Positions 1 through 5,382 of a stretch of 5,382 bases of DNA are shown here, in pieces (position 1 is the stretch's first letter; each line of letters opens with the position of its first letter). The stretch covers positions 1-5,382 of the forward strand of contig JASHPC010000305.1 of the NCBI GenBank assembly GCA_030038335.1, in the 5' to 3' direction. A model generated the notes under the pieces. It made no database searches and was not told the DNA's origin. It saw only the letters and a program-made list of their open reading frames with translations. A program made the position numbers and the translations under genes. The stretch is from Vulcanimicrobiota bacterium (lineage in GTDB: Bacteria; Vulcanimicrobiota; Vulcanimicrobiia; Vulcanimicrobiales; Vulcanimicrobiaceae).

Positions 1-1
1 C

Positions 2-1165
2 TATGGCACGCTGGGCTTGTCGGACAACAATCTTCAAGGGACCGGTAACGGAGTCTCGATTCAGTTCGAAGGCGGCGCGCGCACGCACTTGGCGCAGATC
101 CAGGGATCGATTCCCTATCTCGGCAACACGCCGCAGTCGCAGAAGTGGAGCTTGACGGGAAGCATCTTCTCGAGCGGCACGACATACTATTATCCGATTT
201 ACGAAGACACGGGTTCGAACACGATCAAACCCGTTCCGTCGGTCGGCGGAACGCCGGTGCCGATTCCGGTAACGCTCTACGCGAGCTCGACGGCGGCCGA
301 GGTCACGGACGCCGTCGCCACGAGCATCTCCGATTCCAACGGCATTCAAGCCCAAGTCGGCCGTCGTTTGAGCGACTACACGATATTGACGGGCGGCGCG
401 ACGACCGAAGTCATCAAATACGATACGACGGTTCCGTCTCCGTATTACTTCGAGTCGTACCAGCCGAACATTTTCGTAGGCCCGACGCCCAACCCGCTAA
501 ACTCGAGTCTCGAAACGTACAATGGTTCCTTCGGCATCGCCGCCAGTTCGATCGCGAACGTGAACACGGGACTGCCGTACCGCCTCAACATGATGCAGTT
601 CGGTGCGCGCACGGTGACGACCGACGATCCATACAATCCGAGAACCGGTATCAACGCCTCGTTCAACGAGACATATTCGGCGCCGGCCGTCGGATCGAGC
701 TTCTCGTTCACGCAGTCGACGCTCGACATAGCTCGATTCTTCCCGATTCTCAAGCAAGCGACGCTTGGGTTGCATTTCCAGGGCGACACGTCGACCGGCG
801 TCATCCCGCCGAGCTCGCTGTTCACGTTCTCCGACCAGCAAATGCGTGGGTACAACGAGGTGTTTTACGGCACCGATGCGATGCTCGGACAGATCGAAAT
901 TCGGCAGCCGCTGCTCTCCAGCGGACAGCTCTCAGTCGCCGTGTTCGGTGACGAGCTCGACTACCGCATTCGTGGCGCTCAGCCGATTCTCGATCCGTAC
1001 ACAAACCGCATTACGAGCTATCCGGGGAACTGGACGTACTTCGGCGACGTGGGCGTCGGCTTGCGATTCGACGTTCCACAGCTCGGTCTGCACACGGTGC
1101 GCGTCGACTTCGCGCGAGGCTACAACGGATTCCATACGAGCTTCGGCATCGGCCAAAGCTTCTAA
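2..1165 (+). CDS. bamA: BamA/Omp85-family outer-membrane barrel protein, C-terminal part (5' truncated)
   Basis: This is the C-terminal beta-barrel of an Omp85-superfamily protein, probably the BamA insertase that folds outer-membrane proteins. The frame is open from base 2, and the TTG at 17 lies inside a conserved stretch, so the true start and any POTRA domains lie upstream. The visible 387 residues are about the size of a complete 16-stranded BamA barrel. Residues 8-15 (DNNLQGTG) match the segment opening Omp85 barrels. MRGY (281-284, bases 842-853) followed by EIRQPL fits the loop-6 (V/I)RG(F/Y) motif. The end has the usual GVGLRFDVP and a strand closing in GIGQSF with a terminal Phe, as expected of a BAM-recognised last strand. 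Gly/Ser/Thr/Tyr/Pro-rich stretches, for example about residues 56-90, are probably surface loops. The neighbouring OmpH and lpx genes favour BamA. A TamA-like or other Omp85 paralogue is not excluded because the POTRA region is unseen. Confidence 0.82.
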   Translation, partial: YGTLGLSDNNLQGTGNGVSIQFEGGARTHLAQIQGSIPYLGNTPQSQKWSLTGSIFSSGTTYYYPIYEDTGSNTIKPVPSVGGTPVPIPVTLYASSTAAEVTDAVATSISDSNGIQAQVGRRLSDYTILTGGATTEVIKYDTTVPSPYYFESYQPNIFVGPTPNPLNSSLETYNGSFGIAASSIANVNTGLPYRLNMMQFGARTVTTDDPYNPRTGINASFNETYSAPAVGSSFSFTQSTLDIARFFPILKQATLGLHFQGDTSTGVIPPSSLFTFSDQQMRGYNEVFYGTDAMLGQIEIRQPLLSSGQLSVAVFGDELDYRIRGAQPILDPYTNRITSYPGNWTYFGDVGVGLRFDVPQLGLHTVRVDFARGYNGFHTSFGIGQSF

Positions 1166-1173
1166 CGACCGAA

Positions 1174-1194
1174 GGCGGGTCCGGCGGGCTCGCC
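1174..1194 (+). other. Possible RNA hairpin after the Omp85 gene
   Basis: Nine bases after the Omp85 stop, bases 1174-1182 can pair with 1186-1194 as a 9-bp stem (seven Watson-Crick and two G-U pairs) around a GGC loop. No T-run follows, so it is not a standard intrinsic terminator. It could protect a transcript 3' end or weaken read-through into the OmpH genes, or it could be a chance product of the high GC content. Confidence 0.25.
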
Positions 1195-1234
1195 TCGGGA
1201 ACTCACCCAGCGAAAGAATAAGTAACAGAACACT

Positions 1235-2041
1235 ATGAAGAGACGACTGTTCCCGACAATTCTCGTAACCGCGGCGCTCATGACCGCGGTCGCTCCGGCT
1301 GCAACTGGCAAGGACCTCACGGACATCGGTTTCGTCGATCAAAGCGCGATCGCCGCTCTCCCTGCGTTCGTGAGCGTCAGCCGCCAGATGGCGGCATACA
1401 AGGCGCAGATGGACGCTAAATACGCTGCAGCGATGCGGGCGACGCATTCGCCTGCAGACCGCCAACGCGTCACGCAGCAGTTCAACACGCAATTGAACAA
1501 CGAGCAGCGACAGCTCGCAGGCCCAGCGTTCTTGCGCGTGCAGCTCGCCATCGCTTCCGTTGCGTCGACGCGCGGGCTCTCCGTCGTCGTCGACAAGCGC
1601 ATCATCATTTATGGCGGGCAGGACATCACGCAGCAGGTTACGCGATTGCTGCAGAGCTCGCAGACGATTCTGCCGATCGGCACGGCGCCGCCTCCGTCGG
1701 AGATCGGGTTCGTCGACCAGACCGCGCTCGAGGACTCTCCGCAAGTGAAAGCTGCGAGCGCGCAAATGTCGCAGTACGCGGAGCAGCAGCGCACGTTCTT
1801 CGCGCAGCAGTTGAAGAGCGCCGGTAACAATCAGCAAAAGCAGCAGCAGATCGCAGCGGCCTATAACGCGGCGATGGATGCCGAGCAGAACCGCATTCTC
1901 AAGCCGGTGGTCGATCACACGCAAGCGGTCACCGCCCAGATCGCGCAACGCAGAGGCCTCGTGTTGATCATCGACCACGCGGATATTCTCTACGGCGGTA
2001 CGGACATCACGACCGATGTCCAGAATGCACTCAGTAAGTAG
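1235..2041 (+). CDS. Exported protein with two tandem OmpH/Skp-like units
   Basis: This is a predicted periplasmic protein of 268 residues, probably a Skp-type chaperone for unfolded outer-membrane proteins. Residues 1-22 form a Sec signal peptide: MKRR, a hydrophobic core, then APA at 20-22 as a likely signal peptidase I site; there is no lipobox. The mature part is an internal duplication. Unit 1 (about 31-139) and unit 2 (about 157-266) both begin IGFVDQ and both run through a Gln/Ala-rich helical region. Both then end in RGL-(hydrophobic)-D and a YGG-x-DIT motif (126-132 and 253-259). The linker (140-156) is Pro-rich. The ends match the OmpH/Skp pattern, in which a small beta core is made from the N- and C-termini and the middle forms a coiled-coil arm. 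Classical Skp has one such unit and forms trimers. No strong Shine-Dalgarno sequence precedes the ATG at 1235; the signal peptide decides the start. The OmpH assignment rests on pattern and on the position between bamA and lpxD. Confidence 0.78.
   Translation: MKRRLFPTILVTAALMTAVAPAATGKDLTDIGFVDQSAIAALPAFVSVSRQMAAYKAQMDAKYAAAMRATHSPADRQRVTQQFNTQLNNEQRQLAGPAFLRVQLAIASVASTRGLSVVVDKRIIIYGGQDITQQVTRLLQSSQTILPIGTAPPPSEIGFVDQTALEDSPQVKAASAQMSQYAEQQRTFFAQQLKSAGNNQQKQQQIAAAYNAAMDAEQNRILKPVVDHTQAVTAQIAQRRGLVLIIDHADILYGGTDITTDVQNALSK
1325..1651 (+). repeat. OmpH-like unit 1 of the tandem protein
   Basis: This is the first copy of an internal protein duplication, residues about 31-139 of the exported protein. 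It starts IGFVDQ and carries YGGQDIT near its end. It resembles the second copy at 1703-2032 in length (about 109 against 110 residues) and in motif order. The copies have diverged in the helical middle, so the duplication is probably old. Confidence 0.75.
1703..2032 (+). repeat. OmpH-like unit 2 of the tandem protein
   Basis: This is the second copy of the duplication, residues about 157-266. It starts IGFVDQ and ends in LYGGTDITTDV. Its C-terminal motif is closer to that of the small lipoprotein at 3311-3721 (GYGGVDITTDV) than to unit 1 (IYGGQDITQQV). The likeness is also visible in the DNA at 1991-2023 and 3638-3670, with 26 of 33 bases the same by hand count. Confidence 0.75.
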
Positions 2042-3314
2042 GGTTGCGGCCGTGCTCGCGTTCTGCGCTCTCGGTGCGTCGCTCTCCGGGTGCGGCAGCT
2101 TCGGCGCGAGTTCGCCGAGCGCTCGCGCGCTCGCGTACGTGCGGCTCGACGACGTGATCAAGCACGACCCGCTCTTTCCTCAGCTTTCAAAGATGGACGA
2201 TGCCATCGCCATGGTGTCGCTGGTCGGCGTGAGCTCGCGAGTTCCGCGCAATGCGGCCGACGTTGCACAGCAGAGCGCGCAGCTGCGCGTGCAGATAGCG
2301 GCAGCGAGGTCGCGCACGCAACGCATCATCGACTCGAAGCGTCGCGAGTACGCGATGCGAGAGCGTGCCGCGGTTTCGGCGGCGCTCGCAGCCGCCGGCG
2401 TGAAAAGCACCGACATCGCGGCCGCCTTAGGCAACGTCAGCGCTGCGCAGGTGCGCGCGGCTCAGCAGCAGGCGGGCAAGGACTTCAGCGCATACCAGCA
2501 GAGCGTCGTCGCGCAGAGCAATAGCGCCGCGCGATCTATCGTCAGACAACTACAAGCGCAGGCGACTCAGAAGCTGCAAGCCAAGGAGCTTCAGGAAGAG
2601 CAACGCGAGACGAATCTCTCGCTTAAACTGTCGCAGCAGGATGCGGCGCAGCGGCTCGCGATCCAGACGCGTCTCTCGATGCTCGCGCTCGACGCCGAGA
2701 CGCGCAAGAGACTGCAGGGGCAGCTCGACGCGATGACCAGCCGCGAGCAGGCGGCACTCGCTGCCCAGCGCGCCTCCGACCAGAAGGAGTACAGCGCGTA
2801 CCGCACGCAGGTGGCGTTGGAAACGAACGCCGCCATTCGGGTCCAGCTCGCAAAGATAAACGGCGACACGCGCGCAAAGCTCGTGAGCCGCCAAAACACG
2901 GTCGGCGCGCAGTTGCGCAGCAGCCTCCGGGGACCACAGACGCTCGCGAACGTGAGTCCCGCGACGCGCGCCCAGATCGCGAAGATCGCACAGCAGATTC
3001 AGCAGCAGTATCAGTCCGACGTGCAGAGCGTCATCGCCGACTACATGGTGACGAGCGACGCGCTCGAAGCGCAGTACGCGACGCTCCACGGGGCCGACGC
3101 GGAAGCGGCGGCAGCGACGCAGCAGGAGACGGCGATTCTTCAACAGCGCCGGCAGGCGCTGTACCAGCAAATCGTGCAGCACGTCGAAGACGATGCGCGT
3201 CGTCTCGCGCAGACCAAGGGATTTCGCGTCGTCTTTGCAGACGTGACGGCCGCGCCGGGCGGCTACGACATGACCAACGACCTCATCACCGACATCGAAA
3301 GCGAACACGAGTGA
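2016..3314 (+). CDS. Long coiled-coil OmpH-like lipoprotein
   Basis: This is a predicted lipoprotein of 432 residues, probably membrane-anchored in the periplasm. A short basic start and hydrophobic stretch lead to the lipobox LSGC, so Cys26 would be lipidated. Residues 39-62 (LAYVRLDDVIKHDPLF and onward) look like the opening strand and helix of OmpH proteins. Residues 404-427 (FRVVFADV, then GGYDMTND) look like the closing strand and a degenerate GG-x-DIT motif. Between them lie about 340 residues rich in Gln, Ala, Arg and Glu, predicted to be mostly helix and coiled coil, roughly four times the helical arm of ordinary Skp. A weak internal repeat is visible: KDFSAY at 155-160 and KEYSAY at 257-262, each followed by similar sequence. 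The start overlaps the preceding gene by 26 bases; ATG at 2025 (17-base overlap) is equally plausible. Neither has a good ribosome site, so translational coupling is likely. The exact function is unknown; a chaperone or an envelope-spanning or tethering role would fit. Confidence 0.72.
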   Translation: MSRMHSVSRVAAVLAFCALGASLSGCGSFGASSPSARALAYVRLDDVIKHDPLFPQLSKMDDAIAMVSLVGVSSRVPRNAADVAQQSAQLRVQIAAARSRTQRIIDSKRREYAMRERAAVSAALAAAGVKSTDIAAALGNVSAAQVRAAQQQAGKDFSAYQQSVVAQSNSAARSIVRQLQAQATQKLQAKELQEEQRETNLSLKLSQQDAAQRLAIQTRLSMLALDAETRKRLQGQLDAMTSREQAALAAQRASDQKEYSAYRTQVALETNAAIRVQLAKINGDTRAKLVSRQNTVGAQLRSSLRGPQTLANVSPATRAQIAKIAQQIQQQYQSDVQSVIADYMVTSDALEAQYATLHGADAEAAAATQQETAILQQRRQALYQQIVQHVEDDARRLAQTKGFRVVFADVTAAPGGYDMTNDLITDIESEHE

Positions 3315-3721
3315 CTAAACAAGCCGTTCTTCTCATCGCCCTTCTCGCAACCGCGCTCGCGGGCTGCGCTTCGTCGAGTCCAGTCGGTCTCGTCGACGTG
3401 CAGCGCATCGTCAGCAACTGGACGCAGTATCAAGGATATCAGGCGCAACTGATGATGCAGGAGCAAACGATTCTCCAGAGTCACGCGAGCAACGCCCAAA
3501 AACAAGCGCAGGCCACGCAACTCCAGGCGCGCTTTGCGAAGATCAATGCGCAGCTCGAAGACGAAGTGCAAAATGCCGCTCGTCAAGTCGCGCAGTCGCG
3601 CGGCCTCAAGCTCGTCTTGACCCGCCAGGGCGTCGGATACGGCGGCGTCGACATCACGACGGACGTCGAGAAGATATTGAACATCACGGAGACGGTGACG
3701 CCTGCTCCGTCGCCAACGTAG
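3311..3721 (+). CDS. Small single-unit OmpH/Skp-like lipoprotein
   Basis: This is a predicted lipoprotein of 136 residues with one OmpH-like unit. The signal peptide ends in the lipobox LAGC, making Cys19 the lipidation site, followed by a short Ser-rich linker. The unit begins VGLVDVQRIVSNW (25-37), continues through a Gln-rich amphipathic helix (about 40-97), and closes with RGLKLVLT and GYGGVDITTDV (109-119). A short Thr/Pro tail follows. The length without signal peptide is somewhat below that of E. coli Skp. The start is GTG at 3311, overlapping the previous stop as GTGA; it gives a well-formed signal peptide, and the overlap implies coupled translation. Its closest visible relative in the window is unit 2 of the tandem protein. 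A membrane-anchored chaperone holding outer-membrane proteins near the Bam machinery is a reasonable inference. The lipidation and domain shape are seen in the sequence; the role is not. Confidence 0.75.
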   Translation: MTKQAVLLIALLATALAGCASSSPVGLVDVQRIVSNWTQYQGYQAQLMMQEQTILQSHASNAQKQAQATQLQARFAKINAQLEDEVQNAARQVAQSRGLKLVLTRQGVGYGGVDITTDVEKILNITETVTPAPSPT

Positions 3722-3726
3722 GGACG

Positions 3727-4755
3727 ATGCTCGGGAACGTCGGCGAGCTCGCGAAGCGCGTCGGCGGGAGCGTCGTTGGCGACGCGAGCACGCCGCTGCT
3801 TCGGATCGCGAGCGTTGACGACGCGAACGAAGGTGCGCTCACCTTTGCGACGGACGAACACTATCTTGCGGCGGCGCTGAAAAGCGGCGCCGCGGCCGTT
3901 TTGACGAGCCGCGAGATGGCAGCCAAAGCGAGCGGCGAGAAGAGTCTCATCGTTGTGGACAACGTGCGCGCCGCGCTCGCCTCCGTGCTCTCTATGGTGC
4001 AAGCGCCGCGTCCGCGCGGGCCGTTTCGCCATCCGACGGCCGTCGTCGACGACTCCGCGCGGATCGGAGCGGACGTCTATCTCGACGCGCATGCATACGT
4101 TGGGAAGGAAAGCATTCTCGGCGACGGGTGCGTTCTCGGTCCCGGCGCGTACGTCGGCAGCGGCGTGACGCTCGGTGACGAAGCGTGGCTGCATCCGCAC
4201 GCGCGCGTACTCGACGGATGCGTGATTGGAAAGCGCGTCGTGCTGCATGCAGGGAGCACGATTGGAAGCGAGGGCTTCGGATGGGCGTTCGCAGAGAACC
4301 GCCTGCAACGAATTCCCCAGACCGGAAACGTCGTGCTCGGAGACGACGTCGAAATCGGAGCGAACAGCTGCGTCGATCGAGCGCAGATCGGCAGCACGAG
4401 CATCGGAGACGGAACGAAGATCGACAATCTCGTTCAGGTTGGGCACAACTGTCGAATAGGACGCCACTGCGTCTTTGCAGCTCTTACAGGTCTCGCTGGA
4501 TCGACCGTCGTCGGCGACAACGTGAAAGTTGGCGGACAAGTCGGTTTCAAGGGCCATATCACCGTCGGTAACGGCGTCACGATTGCCGGTCAAACGGGCG
4601 TGTGGGGAGACGTTCCCGACGGTCTCGTTCTCTCGGGAATGCCGGGACGCGAGCATCGCGAGCACCTCAAGACGGAGGTCATGCTGCGAAGGTTGCCAAA
4701 GCTCGTCGCTCGTGTGGAGGCACTGGAGCGGGAGCGCGGCCGGTCGACCGAATAA
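3727..4755 (+). CDS. lpxD: UDP-3-O-acylglucosamine N-acyltransferase LpxD
   Basis: LpxD catalyses the third step of lipid A synthesis. It transfers a hydroxyacyl chain from acyl-carrier protein to the free 2-amino group of UDP-3-O-acylglucosamine, acting as a cytoplasmic trimer. All 342 residues are present, the usual family length. Residues 1-100 form the uridine-binding domain, with LTFATDEHYL (38-47) matching the conserved start of its second part. From about residue 101 there are hexapeptide repeats of the left-handed beta-helix type (IGADVY, LGDGCV, LGDDVE, IGDGTK and others). The catalytic His is His240 in NLVQVGHNC, and a second conserved His is His277 in KGHITV. Their spacing of 37 equals that of His239 and His276 in E. 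coli LpxD. GSEGFGWA (180-187) corresponds to the usual GxDGFG segment, with Glu in place of Asp. The C-terminal 30 residues form a basic helix. It starts 5 bases after the upstream stop, with a purine-rich AGGGA rather close to the ATG. Confidence 0.96.
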   Translation: MLGNVGELAKRVGGSVVGDASTPLLRIASVDDANEGALTFATDEHYLAAALKSGAAAVLTSREMAAKASGEKSLIVVDNVRAALASVLSMVQAPRPRGPFRHPTAVVDDSARIGADVYLDAHAYVGKESILGDGCVLGPGAYVGSGVTLGDEAWLHPHARVLDGCVIGKRVVLHAGSTIGSEGFGWAFAENRLQRIPQTGNVVLGDDVEIGANSCVDRAQIGSTSIGDGTKIDNLVQVGHNCRIGRHCVFAALTGLAGSTVVGDNVKVGGQVGFKGHITVGNGVTIAGQTGVWGDVPDGLVLSGMPGREHREHLKTEVMLRRLPKLVARVEALERERGRSTE

Positions 4756-5382
4756 GTGAAGCAGAGAACGCTGAAAGACGTCGTGCGCTTTGACGGCGTC
4801 GGCTTGCACACGGGTGCGCGCAGCGCCGTTGAAATCCGGCCTGCTCCCGTAGATTTCGGGATCCAGTTCGTCGCAGGCGGCGTACGCGTACCCGCCACCG
4901 CCGAGTACGTCGTCGACACGTCGCGCGCAACGGTTCTCGGGACTGGCGGAACGACAATTTCCACCGTCGAGCACGTGCTCTCCGCGCTGCTCGGAATCGG
5001 TGTCGCGAACGCAGAGATCGCGGTAGACGGTCCGGAAGTTCCAGTCGTCGACGGAAGCGCGCAGGCGTTTTCCGATGCGATGTTCTCCGCCGGCATCGAA
5101 GAGCAAAACGCTGCCCGCGTATCGTTCAGCCTCGACGAACCATTCGAGATTCGCGATCGCGATCGCGCGCTGATTTTGCTTCCGAGCGACTCGCTGCGCA
5201 TCCGTTTCATCGTTGATTTCCCGACGCCTGTCGGCGTGCAGTACATTGACGTCGTCATCGATCCGGAAAACTATCGCGCCGAGATCGCTCCCGCGCGAAC
5301 GTTCGGCTTTCTGCGTGAGGTCGAGACGCTGCGTTCCCGCGGTCTCGCGCTCGGCGGAACGCTCGAGAACGCGCTCGTCTTC
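4756..5382 (+). CDS. lpxC: UDP-3-O-acyl-N-acetylglucosamine deacetylase LpxC (3' truncated by window end)
   Basis: LpxC is the zinc-dependent cytoplasmic deacetylase that performs the committed step of lipid A synthesis. It removes the acetyl group from UDP-3-O-acyl-GlcNAc and so makes the substrate chain that LpxD later acylates. The first 209 residues are visible. QRTL followed by GVGLHTG (14-20) is the family N-terminus. STVEHVLSAL (69-78) holds Glu72, the general base, and His73, the first zinc ligand, equivalent to E. coli Glu78 and His79. DGPEVPVVDGSA (91-102) is the next conserved block. ARTFGF (180-185) followed by SRGLALGG begins the second domain's active-site side. The remaining zinc ligands (the HKxxDxxGD region) lie beyond the right edge. 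The start is GTG at 4756, directly abutting the lpxD stop, and is fixed by the match of KQRTL to the family's beginning. No clear ribosome site is visible, so coupling to lpxD translation is likely. Confidence 0.96.
   Translation, partial: MKQRTLKDVVRFDGVGLHTGARSAVEIRPAPVDFGIQFVAGGVRVPATAEYVVDTSRATVLGTGGTTISTVEHVLSALLGIGVANAEIAVDGPEVPVVDGSAQAFSDAMFSAGIEEQNAARVSFSLDEPFEIRDRDRALILLPSDSLRIRFIVDFPTPVGVQYIDVVIDPENYRAEIAPARTFGFLREVETLRSRGLALGGTLENALVF

Noticed and set aside
17..1165. Possible real start of the barrel gene at the TTG at position 17
   Set aside because: The frame is open to the left edge, and the TTG lies within the conserved barrel-opening segment (GTLGLSDNNL), so it is an internal Leu codon.
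1174..1194. Rho-independent terminator after the Omp85 gene
   Set aside because: The stem is plausible, but no run of T follows it, and downstream genes continue on the same strand in a related pathway.
932..2161. 409-codon open frame on the minus strand opposite the tandem OmpH gene
   Set aside because: Its Arg/Leu-rich translation is typical of the reverse of coding DNA, and it spans several plus-strand gene boundaries with no start or ribosome-site support.
2550..3308. 252-codon open frame on the minus strand opposite the long lipoprotein
   Set aside because: It is a low-complexity Arg/Leu/Val translation, the mirror of Gln/Ala-rich coiled-coil codons. The plus strand has a signal peptide and OmpH-like ends.
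3583..5106. 507-codon open frame on the minus strand opposite lpxD, the start of lpxC and the end of the short lipoprotein gene
   Set aside because: It lies entirely against well-supported plus-strand genes, its protein has no recognisable family features, and long antisense frames are common in GC-rich coding DNA.
5153..5166. Overlapping GCGATCGC palindromes, with another at 1346-1353, resembling the cyanobacterial HIP1 repeat
   Set aside because: Three copies is too few to show genome-wide enrichment. The pair at 5153-5166 encodes an Arg-Asp repeat, and GCGATCGC also arises readily in CG-rich coding sequence.

Overview
The window reads as one plus-strand outer-membrane biogenesis operon of a diderm (Gram-negative-type) bacterium with fairly high GC (roughly 60% by eye). 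In order it holds: the C-terminal beta-barrel of a BamA/Omp85-type protein (cut at the left edge); an exported protein built from two tandem OmpH/Skp-like units; a long coiled-coil OmpH-like lipoprotein; a short single-unit OmpH-like lipoprotein; LpxD; and the N-terminal two thirds of LpxC (cut at the right edge).

Spacing is tight. There are 69 bases between the barrel gene and the first OmpH gene, a 26-base (or 17-base) overlap into the long lipoprotein, a 4-base GTGA overlap into the short lipoprotein, 5 bases before lpxD, and 0 bases between the lpxD stop and the GTG start of lpxC. No convincing internal promoter or T-tailed terminator was seen, so co-transcription is likely. No intergenic stretch exceeds 300 bases. 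No RNA genes, mobile elements or CRISPR were seen.

The genes make functional sense together. The Omp85 barrel inserts outer-membrane proteins, Skp/OmpH-like proteins would chaperone those proteins across the periplasm, and LpxC and LpxD catalyse the first committed and the third step of lipid A synthesis. The order resembles the proteobacterial bamA-skp-lpxD-fabZ-lpxA-lpxB cluster, with two differences. lpxC directly follows lpxD, and the single skp slot is occupied by three genes carrying four OmpH-like units, two of the genes encoding predicted lipoproteins.

This arrangement, the distant sequences and the base composition suggest a non-proteobacterial diderm. A lineage such as Candidatus Eremiobacterota (WPS-2) or a relative is my guess; it cannot be proved from this window. 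The part most worth attention is the expanded OmpH block at 1235-3721; the lpx genes look ordinary and intact where visible.
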